From positions 124,001-188,000 of the forward strand of contig SADC01000998.1 of the NCBI GenBank assembly GCA_004194705.1: a stretch of DNA of 64,000 bases, read 5' to 3'. Of the stretch, positions 33,380 to 44,232 are shown in pieces. The position numbers and the translations under genes are program-made. Under the pieces are notes generated by a model that saw nothing but the letters and a program-made list of their open reading frames with translations, made no database searches and was not told the DNA's origin. The first letter of the stretch is position 1, and every line of letters begins with the position of its first letter. The stretch is from Ditylenchus dipsaci (lineage: Eukaryota; Nematoda; Chromadorea; Rhabditida; Anguinidae).

Positions 33380-33635
33380 TACAGGATGGCGCAAAAAAGC
33401 GTGGCCACTTGAAATTTTTTTTTCGTAGGCAGTTCCTTGCCTTATCGATTTCCCCAGGAAAATCGATGGCAGTTGTTAAGCTACCTAGGAGCTTTGTGGT
33501 GTTTCTCTTTATCACAGCCGGCATTGTTGAGGAAGCTTCCAAAGGCTTGCCACACAAAAATCGGAAACCGACCATGCAAAGTGTTACATCGTTCAATTTT
33601 TTTAAGATGGCCGAATTTCTTTGCGCCACCCTGTA
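33380..33635. mobile_element. TA-flanked MITE, CAGGATGGCGCAAA ends
   Basis: TACAGGATGGCGCAAAAAAG and TTTCTTTGCGCCACCCTGTA. The interior inverts through GGCAGTTCCTTGCC-type blocks. Its end resembles CAGGGTGnnnCAAAA termini. TA target. Confidence 0.65.
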
Positions 33636-33639
33636 ATTA

Positions 33640-34790
33640 ACTCATCTAGCAAAAAATACCCATTCTGAGAAGTAGAAACTGAAAAGGAGAAGTTGAAGAA
33701 TATCCATATAAGTGGCCTACGATCATTTTTTATTTCAACAAATATATACAAGAGGACAATACAGACTTTCAGAATCAAGATTATATTCATCTAGAAAATT
33801 TGTTCGACTGAAATCATATCTCTAGGCTTTGTATTCACGTTTTTCGAACGCCTTCAGCTTTTCAGGGCTTAGCAATGAGACGAGACTTTCAATCGGCCAT
33901 ACAAAGAACTAAAGGGCAGAGAATAAACAGACAAATAAGGGACATAGCACTAGAAAAATAGATACCTTTCCGTCTCCATCACGATAAGCCATATGAGAGG
34001 ACAAACTGACGGTAAGTCAGCCTGATATGAGAACTCTGGCAACGGATGAAAGATTGCAACATCACCCTCCTTTTTGAGCTTGCGGGAGACCCTTTCGACA
34101 GACTGTGATCCAAGGAAGCGCGGCACAGAGTTCTTAACATGCGCCTGATCAGCTGATGAAAATATTGAGAGTGATGAAGCCATTTGATGATCCGCTTGTA
34201 TCACCCACCGCAAAATTGCCAGTAGTTTGAATGCACACACCACGCTGTCCTCTCTCGAAATCGAATGCTTCTTGCAATTTGCTTGTCTGCACCTAAAATG
34301 ATTCTTAGACATAAAAAAACATGAAACTATAAATTATAAGTATACAAACCGAGATGGAAGTGTTTTCTGAATTAGTTAACAAAGAAGCTGTAGGCGACAA
34401 ATCTGTGTACATCCTCTGCATCGTAACGAAATTGGCCTAATGATCAAGGATTTGTTTGGATAGAATCACGATAAAAATAACTTATTTAAATAAGGGACTT
34501 TAGCCGCGAAATAGTCAAACTTTACCCTCGATATAACGAAACTCGACGAAAAATATTTAGATAATGGCTGTGCACTCAACTCTCGTTATAACGACTCTCG
34601 ATGTAACGAGCCTCTTGTTGTAAAAAAAAATACGGTTTTCCAATACATTGAAGACGTTTTACAGTCAAACCTAGATGCCGTATTTATCTTACTAGACGAC
34701 CACCCTAAGCCGGCACTCCTTTCTTGAAAAGGAGTCGGACTATAATAATATAAAAAGGCAAGCTTATCGAGGTTTGACTTATTGGTTGCA
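33640..34790 (-). other. Region with an unassigned minus-strand open frame
   Basis: A 120-codon minus-strand frame (34312-33950) contains SVPRFLGSQSVERVSRKLKK and FHPLPEFSYQADLP, and its composition is less AT-biased than its flanks. An acceptor-like ATTTTAG lies inside it near 34295. It could hold exons of an unknown gene, but no family is recognised and no neighbouring exon is found. CTCGATATAACGA-type MITE fragments follow at 34495-34620. Confidence 0.25.
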
Positions 34791-35090
34791 GTGACGAATC
34801 CAATCGGTAGGAAACACAATTTTTTCTCGTTAAAGAGCCATATACCGTATTTCCTCTAATTTCTCCCCTCCCTCTAATTATTCCCCCCTAACTTCAAGTG
34901 GTCTGAAATTCTGTTTTCATTTACTGTTTGAGCTGTGTAAAAAGTGCCTAAGAGGGATTTTAATAATCTAAAACAGGCACTTTTACACAGCTCAAACAGT
35001 AAATGAAATCAGAAATTTCAGGCCACCTAAAGTTTTGAAAAAAATTGCATGCCTCTAATTACTCCCCGGGGGAGAATTAGAGGAAATACG

Positions 35091-37476
35091 GATTACTACT
35101 CATTTGCGCAAAACTCATTTGCGCAAATTTTTTTAAAGTTACAGGTTCGAATCCAGGTGGTAGCAGAATTATTTTTTCTTGAATAACAACCATAAACTAG
35201 TTTTTATAAGACCAGTAAACCTCAGGTTGGATAGGAGGTTCACCTGTACTTCTTTTGAATAGGACAATACTTTTTTCTCCGACTAAAACACTTTTTTTCC
35301 GACTAAAATATTTTTTTTTCCGACTAATTTCATTTCCGACTAAAAACACTTTTTTCTCCGACTAAAATACTTTTTTTCCGACTAATTTTCTTTTTTTCTC
35401 CGACTAATGTTGATTCTCGACACGAAATCAACCATTTTAAAAAAATTTGTGTTGAAATTCAAGGGTGGCAAAGGCCAGATCAGGTGCCCATATCGCCCCC
35501 TTTGGGGCGTTCGCCCCTTTTTGGATATTTCGCCCCCTTTTTATTTTGAAAAAAGGGGCGAACATTAACGTTTTTCCTTAAAGTTTCCACTTTTAAAAGG
35601 TTTAGCCATTTTTATTGTTTTCTTATTTTACTAGTGTCTATCCGAAAGGAACCGGATGAACTCGAGACGCTGAATGCTCTCATCTATGTCAAGATCAACA
35701 CTGATTTCGATTGCATCGATGTTTACGACTACTTCCTTTCAAGAAAAATTTAATGAAGAAAGCCAGGTCCAGTGAGAAATATGATTGGTTTAAATGAGTT
35801 TGTGTTGTTGTTGAATGGCTCGATTGTTTTCTGCTGAATAAAGTGTCATAAAATATAATTTTTGTTCATTTTTGTCTTGATTAGTTTGACGCCCCCTTTT
35901 GGCAAATTTTTTCTTATAAACGCCCCCATTTTATGATTGTACCCCCCTTTTCCCAAAAACGATATGTGCACCCTGGGCCAGATGGCTGGAGACCCACTCC
36001 GGAATGGCCAAAAGGCCAAAATTATTGGGTTTTTGGAGGTTTACTAAGGGGGGAGTAAACTTTTTTGAGAAAAACGATTGAGCGGATCAGATTTCGGGTC
36101 CGATCGGCTTAATCGCTCAGAATTCCAGGTTTATGGTGGTTTCGAGTGGTTCAGGGTGGAGTTGTGGGCGATTAAGCGATCGGACCCGAAATCTGATCCG
36201 CTCAATCGATTTTTCTCAAAAAGTTTACTCCCCCCTTAAGTAAACCCCCAAAAAACCAATAATTTTGGCCTTTGGCCATTCCGGAGTGGGTTTCCAGCCA
36301 TCTGGTCTTTGCCCACCCTTGAATTTCACACAAAATTTTTAAAAATGGTTGATTTCGTGTCGAGAATTAAAATTAGTCGGAGAAAAAAGAAAATTAGTCG
36401 GAAAAAAAAAGTATTTTAGTCGGAGAAAAAAGTGTTTTAGTCGGAAATGAAATTAGTCGGAAAAAAAAAATATTTTAGTCGGAAAAAAAAAGTGTTTTAG
36501 TCGGAGAAAAAAGTATTGTCCAGAAAAAAGTGTTTTAGTCGGAAATGAAATTAGTCGGAAAAAAAAATTTTAGTCGGAAAAAAAAAGTGTTTTAGTCGGA
36601 GAAAAAAGTATTGTCCTTTTGAATAGGCAGCTCCAGAATCCGATATTTTGGATTAAGCTGAAAGTTTTATAAAATCAATGTACCCTATCCAAAATCGTGT
36701 CCTGAACACGGTTTGTTAAGACCAAAATGCTGTTTTAACCAACTGGAATATCAATGCCGTGGGTAGTTACTCACTCCAATGTGGTCGACCTTAAACTTTT
36801 GTAGATTATTGTGAGTAGACAAAAAAATTTTGCATGCCTAAATCAATCCAAATAAAAAGCTTTTGGAACATGAAAAACGTAAAAAAAATTTTGATCCAAG
36901 TGACGACCACTTGGTTTTGTTATACCTAGGTGGTCATACCCAGGTAGAAGAACTCAGGTAAAACTCCTGGGTAGTAATATTTTCGTCTTGTAAAGAAACT
37001 CAAGTTTTTAAGGCCCGAAAAAGTAAAAAAAGTTTTGCTCCATGTTTTCGCTCCAAGTCGACGACCACTTGGTGTGGTCGGTTAAGACTAAAAAATTAAA
37101 TTCCAGCAAAATTTTTACTGAAAGTGAGAGTCCAAAAAAGTCATTGGATACACCGAAAGTGAATATAAGACTGAGAGGCAAATTTTTCCTATTGGGTACA
37201 ACACTGAGAGTGAGAGTGAAAGGCACAGTGGGAGTGAAAGGAGAAACCACTAATTGGATACGTGGCCTTACAGGACTACTCCAGGACTGGGGTTTCTATT
37301 TCAAATCGTGTTCAGGACACGATTCTGAATAGGGTGATACCTTCAAAGTTATTCCAGTGAAGAAAAAATAATTTCTGCTACCACCGGGATTCGAACCTGT
37401 AACTTCAAAAAATTTGCGCAAATGAGTTTTGCGCAAATGAGTTTTGCGCAAATGAGTTGCGCAAATGAGTAGTAAC
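35091..37476. mobile_element. Array-armed foldback element with 9-bp TSD
   Basis: The left end GATTACTACTCATTTGCGCA and the right end GCGCAAATGAGTAGTAAC are flanked by GGAAATACG (35082-35090 and 37477-37485). Both arms carry repeated CATTTGCGCAAA units, a B-box (GGTTCGAATCC at 35144-35154, its complement at 37387-37397) and an array of CTTTTTTCTCCGACTAAAAT-type units (left about 35275-35410, right about 36370-36615). The interior has a further inversion and a coding-like exon at 35643. Size and 9-bp TSD fit MULE mobilisation. Confidence 0.87.
35643..35754 (+). CDS. Terminal exon carried inside a mobile element
   Basis: After ACTAG an open frame encodes SIRKEPDELETLNALIYVKI, then an acidic DFDCIDVYDYFL segment and a stop. 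AATAAA follows about 80 bases later. Composition is clearly coding-like compared with its surroundings. It could be the 3' end of a transposase (the pattern loosely resembles the C-terminal dimerisation region of hAT enzymes) or a captured host exon, as in Pack-MULEs. No upstream exon is visible within the element, so it is probably a fragment. Confidence 0.4.
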
Positions 37477-37487
37477 GGAAATACGTA

Positions 37488-37560
37488 GTCTTAGTAAAGC
37501 CGAATGTGGGTAGGAAGAGCATCAGGTAGGTACGGGTGGCGGTTAAATTGCCGGTTCTAA
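37488..37560. repeat. Dispersed repeat, GTCTTAGTAAAGCCGAATG
   Basis: Together with 34797-34842 this matches 39245-39355 (ATCAGTAGGAAACACAATTT, then GTCTTAGTAAAGCCGAATG and GTAGGAAGAGCATCAG). The duplicated segment supplies the empty site for the split MITE. Confidence 0.75.
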
Positions 37561-37802
37561 TTCAGGATTTCATCTGATTCATTTGTTTCGGCCTTTCTGT
37601 CACTGTTCGACACTTCGAACAGTTAATTATATGACTATTAACTGTATGAGCACAAAAGTTGTAAGCATAGGTCATATGACTGAAAATTTTGATAATTAGT
37701 TGACCCCCAGATTTTTCATCCATTAGGAGACCAGCAAAAAACACCGAAAAGAATGGTGAAAAACTCCGAGCTAGAATTCATATATTATATACTACACATA
37801 GC

Positions 37803-39005
37803 TACAGTTGCGGACAATTGATAGCGGACGGCACGTTTATTATTAGACTTACTGTTTTTCGTAAAAATTTTTAAATGCTTTTAAAAATTGCGATAGGCAG
37901 TTTTGTAGAGCACTTAAAGGGCTACAATTATAGCCACTACTTGTTTTAAAATTATCAATTTTGCGCGATTGCTTGAGGCGGTTTGGAAACCCCTCGTTTT
38001 TTCTCCCGACAATTGATAGCGGACGATTCAGTTTCTAACATCTTCATTGACAACAACTTTGACAAATACAACAAAAACAATGATTCAATATTTTGTGGCA
38101 TATCCAGCTACAATTTGGTATATCGAACTTTTTTTTGAATTATTATACGAAAAATTATGACCATAGAAATAAAAAGTGTCGATTTCTAGTCAAATTCAAA
38201 TAAAATGTAAGGAAAATGGTTGTTTGACCACATAATTAAGAGGTTTTCTCAAAATTTTTAAAAATCGAAATTCACGCCCTTTTGCATTTTTTGAAAGCTC
38301 TATGATTTCTCTACAAAATGACATTTTGATCGTTGTCGTAGGACCACTCTGCACTGAGATACAGATAGGTTGAATTTGAAAACCCTGAAAAATGGCTAAA
38401 AATAAGGCAAAACGGCACTTTTTCAGGGTTTTCAAATTCAACCTATCTGTATCTCAGTGCAGAGTGGTCTACGACAACGATCAAAATGTCATTTTGTAGA
38501 AAATCATAGAGCTTTCAAAAAATGCAAAAGGGCGTAAATTTCATTTTTAAAATTTTGAGAAAACCTCTTAATTATGTGGTCAAACAACCATTTTCCTTAC
38601 ATTTTATTTGAATTTGACTAGAAATCGACACTTTTATTTCTATGACATAATTTTCCGTATAATAATTCAAAAAAAAAGTTTGATATATCAAATTGTAGCT
38701 GAGGAACAGGGCTTACAAATAGTCATTAAAAGTTGACAATATATAAAAAATTAAAATCAATCAGCTTGAAAAAAAAAATCGTCCGCTATCAATTGTCGGG
38801 AGAAAAAACGAGGGGGTTTCCAAACCGCCTCAAGCAATCGCGCAAAATTGATATTTTTATAACAAGTAGTAGGCTATAATTGTAGCCCTTTAAGTGCTCT
38901 ACAAAACTGCCTATCGCGATTTTTAAAAGCATTTAAAAATTTTTACGAAAAAACAGTAAGTCTAATAATAAACGTGCCGTCCGCTATCAATTGTCCGCAA
39001 CTGTA
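37803..39005. mobile_element. 1.2-kb near-perfect palindrome with TA borders
   Basis: TACAGTTGCGGACAATTGAT and ATCAATTGTCCGCAACTGTA form the ends. The arms stay almost identical to the centre near 38.4 kb, where CTGAAAAATGGC and its near-complement meet. GACAATTGATAGCGGAC recurs inside each arm (about 38007 and 38782). TA at the borders suggests Tc1/mariner-type mobilisation. Confidence 0.8.
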
Positions 39006-39239
39006 TGTGAGCAAAAAACCTTGAATTCAAGAAACGGAGAAGAGAAAATCACGGATATAAAATGCGAAAATTGCAAATCTTTAGGTCAAACGGCTTCGGG
39101 GTCAAACGTCGCATACCCCGAGTCATGACAGTTAGGAGTCATGACAGTCGGGTCATGACGGCTCTAGGCAAATTCGTCCCCGGTAAATTCGTCCCCAGGT
39201 AAATTCGTCCCCAAAACCGCCAATTCAAATGTTCGAACA

Positions 39240-39360
39240 GCTTCGAATCCAATCAGTAGGAAACACAATTTTTTCTTGTTAAAGAGCCATATAGTCTTAG
39301 TAAAGCCGAATGTGGGTAGGAAGAGCATCAGATAGGTATGGGCGGCGGTAAATTGAACCT
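39240..39360. repeat. Paralogous empty site for the split MITE
   Basis: It repeats the sequence that flanks 34843-37487, with a single TA where the MITE is inserted. It is followed by GTGGTCGTCCACTTGG-type sequence shared with 27.48 kb. Confidence 0.75.
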
Positions 39361-40062
39361 CTACAAATTTCGCAGGAATTTAAATTTTTCCGTCTGAACC
39401 AACCAAACCAAGTGGTCGTCCACTTGGAGCAAAAAATTTTTTTTTACGTTTTCTATCTTCCAAAACATATTTCTGGACTAATTCAGGCATGCTGAAGATG
39501 GTTTGATAGTGGTGAAATGCCGTTCCGTCGAGTATTTTTTGAGTATTGGACAATAATTAATTTTACTAAAACTGTTTTTACAAAAGTTAAAGAAATACCC
39601 CACAAAACGGCATTTTAGCACTATCAAACCATCTTCAGCATGTCCGAATTAGTCCATAAAACAGGTTTTAAGGCCCAAAAAAGTAAAAAATAATAAAACA
39701 TGTATTGTCTGCTCACCTGACCATGAGGCACCTACTCAAGGTATTGGGGTTGGGGTGGGTAAAGTCGTAATTTTGGTCCTAACAAACCCGATTTCCCACA
39801 CAATTCTAAGTTAGAAAATATTTGCTACTACCAGGATTCGAACCTGCTCGAAATTTTTGAATTGGCGGTTTTGGGGACGAATTTACCTGGGACGAATTTA
39901 CGGGGACGAATTTACCGCCGCCCGTCCCCGTGGGGGGGGGATTCTGAACTCAAGCCGACTTATTTTAGTGGCAGAAAAAAGTTATACTTGTTGATGCAAA
40001 TGAGAATTTGACAAATTCAAATGTGCGCGGGACACTTCTCTTTCGTCTCTCACTGTACTCTT

Positions 40063-40522
40063 TTAAAAGGGCCATTGCCGTCTCCGACAACGGTTGTCCC
40101 CGCCAATTCAAAAAAATTTCCTAATCATTGAATTTCTGTACGTATATTTCAGCTTGGTTTCTAACAAAACTGTACCCAAAATTAAATTCTAGACCTTGTT
40201 TGTCAGAAATAGGGTTGTCGAGTTTCCAGTCTTTTTGAGGCCTCGAGAGGACTCGAAATTTTTTACGGCTGTTTTTCGTCGGAAAAATGCAAATCTGATA
40301 TTGATGACCCATAACTAGAATTAAAAAGTAGATATGGGTCATCAATATCAGATTTGCATTTTTCCGACGAAAAACAGCCTTAAAAAATTTCGAGTCCTCT
40401 CGAGGCCTCGAAACTCGACAACCCTAGTTAGAAACCAAGCTCAAAAATCCGTACAGAAGTTGAATGATTAGGCTAAAAAGTTTGAATTGGCGGGGACAAT
40501 CCAGAACGCGTGGCAATGACCC
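40063..40522. mobile_element. TTAA-flanked AAGGGCCATTGCC element
   Basis: AAGGGCCATTGCCGTCTCCG on the left and GGCAATGACCCT on the right with TTAA borders. The uninterrupted right arm of the host palindrome has TTTAAA at the same point. The interior has GTCCCCGCCAATTC and TTTGAATTGGCGGGGAC. It hosts a nested hAT-like MITE. Confidence 0.72.
40210..40426. mobile_element. hAT-like MITE TAGGGTTGTCGAG, nested
   Basis: TAGGGTTGTCGAGTTTC and GAAACTCGACAACCCTA are flanked by GTCAGAAA and GTTAGAAA (7 of 8 identical). They are inserted in the TTAGAAACCAAG core that is intact in related elements. A shorter relative, TAGGGTTGGCAAAG, lies at 48897-49019. Confidence 0.78.
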
Positions 40523-41196
40523 TTTAAAGCCTCGTGTCCAATGACTGAGAGAAAATTCCATGTTTTTACGCGGGAAGGGCTGTAAACTTTATTTTGTTCA
40601 TAATTTTTTTTTTCTTTTGGTCACATTTTGTAGCTAAGATTTGGGCTACCCAATAAAATTTTTTCCAGCCACAAATCTCTGAAAAAGCTTTGATAAAATG
40701 CGTTTCCTTTCACTCTGACTTTCAGTCATTAGAGTGAATGACAGAGTGAAAGGCAGAGTGAGAGGAAACGAATTTTTATCAAAGTTTTTTCAGAGATTTG
40801 TGGCTGGAAAAATTTTTATTGGGTAGCCCTGATTCTTAGCTACAAAATGTGACCAAAAGAAAAAAAAATTATGAACAAAATAAAGTTTACAGCCCTTCCC
40901 GCGTCGAAAAACATGGAATTTCCTCTCAGTCATTGGACACGAGGCTTTAAAAGAGTACAGCGAGAGACGGAACAGAAGTGTCCCGCGCGCATTTGAATTT
41001 GTCAAATTCTCATTTGGTCTAATTTTAGGCAAGATAAATTTCAACGGACACAGATTTAGGTAGAAATTTTGGTATTAGGGCAGAAATTTTTAAAACTCTC
41101 GCCTTAGCATTGACAAATCGCCACACCGGCAATTTCGCCAGTGTGTAAATCACCAGCTTTCATAAAAAATACCGAGAAAATTCCAGAAGATTCGGT

Positions 41197-41374
41197 ATGA
41201 ACAGTGGTATATCACTTGCTCCGGCATTGCTGTTTTACACAGTGAACATTCACGCACAGATTGAAGGCCGAGCCAAAGACCCAGCAAATCCAAAACTCGA
41301 AGTCCACGACACTCCGAAGAGGTCTGACTCATGGTCACCCTCGGGATCCGATCCGGCTGAATGCTACAGGTTCA
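41197..41374 (+). CDS. Possible first exon of a secreted protein
   Basis: ATG at 41197 opens MNSGISLAPALLFYTVNIHA, which reads as a signal peptide ending near HA-Q. It continues with charged, Pro/Ser-rich sequence (RAKDPANPKLEVHDTPKRS) and DPAECYRF before a GTGAGT donor. An acceptor-like TTCCAG ends 10 bases upstream of the ATG, as for two verified genes. Composition is coding-like. The next exons are not found; mobile elements fill the following 1.6 kb. No family is recognised, and the opposite strand is also partly open. Confidence 0.37.
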
Positions 41375-41847
41375 GTGAGTACTCATTTTTTTTGCTGTGC
41401 CCACAATTGCTGGGTTTGATGTAATTGAATAATTTAAAAAGAATATTTGAAATAAAAAATGCTTGCATTCAAAAAACAATTCGTGCCAAAACCACAGTGT
41501 AGGATTTTGTCCCCGGGAATTCAAATATCAACAATTGATTTAGTCGTAGGAAGCCATGCTCTTTTAACGGCAACAAAAAGTATTTCTGCAGCAAAACTAT
41601 TTGCCGCCAAAAAAAGTTATTTTTCGGCAAGAAAAAGGTTTGCCCCCCTCCCCCTCTAAATTCAAAAAACGTGTTTGTGGCATTGTGTTTTTAACCCATT
41701 CTTTAATAACTTATCTCGCGCAAGTTACCACTCATTTTGTAGCTCATCTTGCTGGCTACGAAATGAGTTGTAACTTGCCTAGGAGAACACAATGCCACAA
41801 ACACGATTTTAAACGCAAGGATGGACCGTCTAATAAGAAATATACGG

Positions 41848-42968
41848 TACAGTCGAGTCTCTATAGGGCAAAACTTTTTTTGTCACAGATTCACTTTTTT
41901 TTGTACCAGATTCACTTTTTTCTGTCACAGATTTGATTTGTCACAGATTCACTTTTTTTTGTACCAGATTCACTTTTTTTTGTACCAGATTCACTTTTTT
42001 TGTCCCAGATTTCCTCATTTCTGTCCCAGATTTAGCTCAAACCACAGGGGGACCAAGCACTTACAAAATTGGTCAAAAAAATTTTCTCTCATAACAGCCT
42101 GAAAGTTTTTCTATAACGTTTCTATCATGTTTTAAGCATTTTCGCCAAAAATTATTTTTTCCGCAAAAATTTTTGCCTTGGGTACCAAGGTCCCATTTCA
42201 GGTTCCTGAAACTTTGACTACCTTGGTCCCCCAAGGCAAAAATTTTTGCGGAAAAAATAATTTTTGGCGAAAATGCTTAAAACATGATAGAAACGTTATA
42301 GAAAAACTTTCAGGCTGTTATGAGAGAAAATTTTTTTGACCAATTTTGTAAGTGCTTGGTCCCCCCTGTGGTTTGAGCTAAATCTGGGACAGAAATGAGG
42401 AAATCTGGGAAAAAAAAGTGAATCTGGTACAAAAAAAAGTGAATCTGGTACAAAAAAAAGTGAATCTGTGACAAATCAAATCTGTGACAGAAAAAAGTGA
42501 ATCTGGTACAAAAAAAAGTGAATCTGTGACAAAAAAAAGTATTGCCCGTCTCTATATAGCATCCACCCAAAAGTTCGTTCCCACCTCGGGTCCGACACTT
42601 TTTTTAGCTCAATTTCTAAAGTATTTTGCCAAAACTGATTCGTCAGTCTAGTCGGAAATATCGCAGGGATTCCGATTTTGCCGACCGTTTCTCAGAAACA
42701 TGGTAATTTTGCCATTGAGACCGGCAAACCTCTATATAGCATCGCCTTTTTGAGATTTAAGGCGATGCTATATAGAGGTTTGCGGGTCTAAATGGCAAAA
42801 CTACCATGTTTCTGAGAAACGATCGGCAAAATCGGAATCCATGCGATATTTCCGACTAGACTGACGAATCAGTTTTGGCAAAATACTTTAGAAATTGAGC
42901 TAAAAAAAGTGTCGGACCCGAGGGGGAACGAACTTTTGGGGTGGATGCTATATAGAGACTCGACTGTA
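41848..42968. mobile_element. TA-flanked CAGTCGAGTCTCTATA MITE, split
   Basis: TACAGTCGAGTCTCTATA on the left and TATAGAGACTCGACTGTA on the right. After the insertion the body resumes with TAGCATCCACCCAAAAGTTCG, and the right arm mirrors it (CGAACTTTTGGGGTGGATGC). It contains CTATATAGCATCGCC and its complement at the centre. Pogo-like ends, TA target. Confidence 0.8.
41866..42547. mobile_element. Array-armed GGGCAA foldback with perfect 9-bp TSD
   Basis: The left end GGGCAAAACTTTTTTTGTCA and the right end TGACAAAAAAAAGTATTGCCC are flanked by GTCTCTATA (41857-41865 and 42548-42556). Each arm carries about seven units of the type CACTTTTTTTTGTACCAGATT, inverted between arms. The inner arms (about 42010-42340) are near-perfect complements. 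It is nested in a TA MITE, so the empty site is known. Confidence 0.88.
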
Positions 42969-42999
42969 TTTCATCTGTCGGTAATGTGCCAAGGGTGCC

Positions 43000-43790
43000 T
43001 TCATATCGAGTTTCGTTATATCTGGGGTAAAGTTTGACTATTTCTCGGCTAAAGTCCCTTACACCGCCTCTTTTCAAAACAACCCAAAAGCATGTTTTTT
43101 CGACGTAATAGCGCCTGAAACGTGTATAAAACGAACGACATTCGACTGGCAGCCATAACTAACTGACATACTGACATTCTGTAAATTGCATTTTGAAATT
43201 TGCGTGAAAACGCCGAAAGCCACACATATGGCTTTTTAGCCACATATGTCGAATCCTAATGATAGCTCAAATGAAAGCATAGACTCTTGGCTACATTTTG
43301 GTATGCGAGACGTGTGACTCGTAGAAAAAGTCAGAAAATATCAATGAAACCAGTCAAAGAAAAACCACCAAAACGATCTATTTTGGGAAATTTAGCCTAT
43401 TTCAGACTGGATACAAGCTCCAGATGTAGTGAAATCATGCTCTGATGACTTTGTTAGATAGCCAAGACTGTAAGGATCATTTTATAAATCAAAAAATATA
43501 GAACAGGATTTGCGCCCACTGGAATTAAACCTGAGAGTTCAAAATATTCGCATCTTGATGTGTACTCTCCTTTAGCCCCAAGCAAATTTTTTCGGGAAAT
43601 TGAAAAATTCCGAAATTCGAATAGAAAAATTAGTTACAGACTTGAAATGGCTTCTAATTTTTACTAGTCTGAAATTCGTAAATAGCTCTTTTAACTTTGT
43701 AGAAAGAACTTTGCATATCTAGAGTTCCAAACCTCAGCATTTTCACTTCACGGGAGACAGGTAGCCTTGTGATACTATCTTTGTTGTTAC
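43000..43790. other. Spacer with repeat fragments
   Basis: 43000-43060 is an inverted copy of 34492-34548 (GTAAAGTTTGACTATTTC). ATGATAGCTCAAATGAAAGC at about 43257 recurs near 29.63 kb. No gene recognised. Confidence 0.45.
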
Positions 43791-43807
43791 TGGTGCATTG
43801 GCTTAAA

Positions 43808-44232
43808 TATAGTATACCCACCCCACTGAACTATAGCATACCCACCCCACTCAACTATAGTATACCCACCCCAGACTCAAAGACTTATAAATTTTCAGCA
43901 AAATGCACTAGGCTAAATTATAGTATACCCACCCCACTGAACTATAGTATACCCACCCAACTGAACTATAGTATACCCACCCCGCTCAACTATAGTATAC
44001 CACCCCACTGAACTATAGCATACCCACCCCACTCAACTATAGTATACCCACCCCAGACTCAAAGACTTATAAATTTCAGCAAAATGCACTAGGCTAAATT
44101 ATAGTATACCCACCCCACTCAACTATAGTATACCCACCCCACTGAACTATAGTATACCCACCCCGCTCAACTATAGTATACTTACCACACTCAACTATAG
44201 TATACTTACCACACTCAACTATAGTATACTAC
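43808..44232. repeat. Expanded terminal array of the Merlin element
   Basis: About 15-16 tandem copies of ACTATAGTATACCCACCCCA-like units in two larger blocks separated by GACTCAAAGACTTATAAATT. The last few units drift to ATACTTACCACACTCA. The right end of the element carries the inverse unit. Confidence 0.85.

Larger units (their letters stand above)
34843..37487. mobile_element. TACCGTATTT MITE, copy 4, split by a nested element
   Basis: The left end TACCGTATTTCCTCTAATTT starts at 34843. The matching end GGAAATACGTA is found at 37477-37487, separated by a 2.4-kb insertion. At about 39240-39300 a second copy of the flanking sequence reads GAGCCATATAGTCTTAG, with a single TA where this MITE sits. 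That shows the element is a TA insertion. Confidence 0.85.
39997..41025. mobile_element. Palindromic element, AAATGAGAATTTGACAAATT ends
   Basis: AATGAGAATTTGACAAATTC and GAATTTGTCAAATTCTCATT, then GCGCGGGACACTTCT and its complement. The left arm is interrupted by the TTAA element at about 40063-40522. The right arm gives the uninterrupted sequence. The inner centre is near 40.73 kb. Confidence 0.7.

Noticed and set aside
41866..42547. Repeated open frames rich in TFFxxRF and HFF in the array arms
   Set aside because: They are translations of tandem T-rich units and appear on both strands because the arms are inverted copies.
43808..44232. Regular 20-base repeats that could suggest a CRISPR array
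   Set aside because: Units are contiguous without unique spacers of constant length, lie in a eukaryotic Merlin terminus and match its inverted right end.
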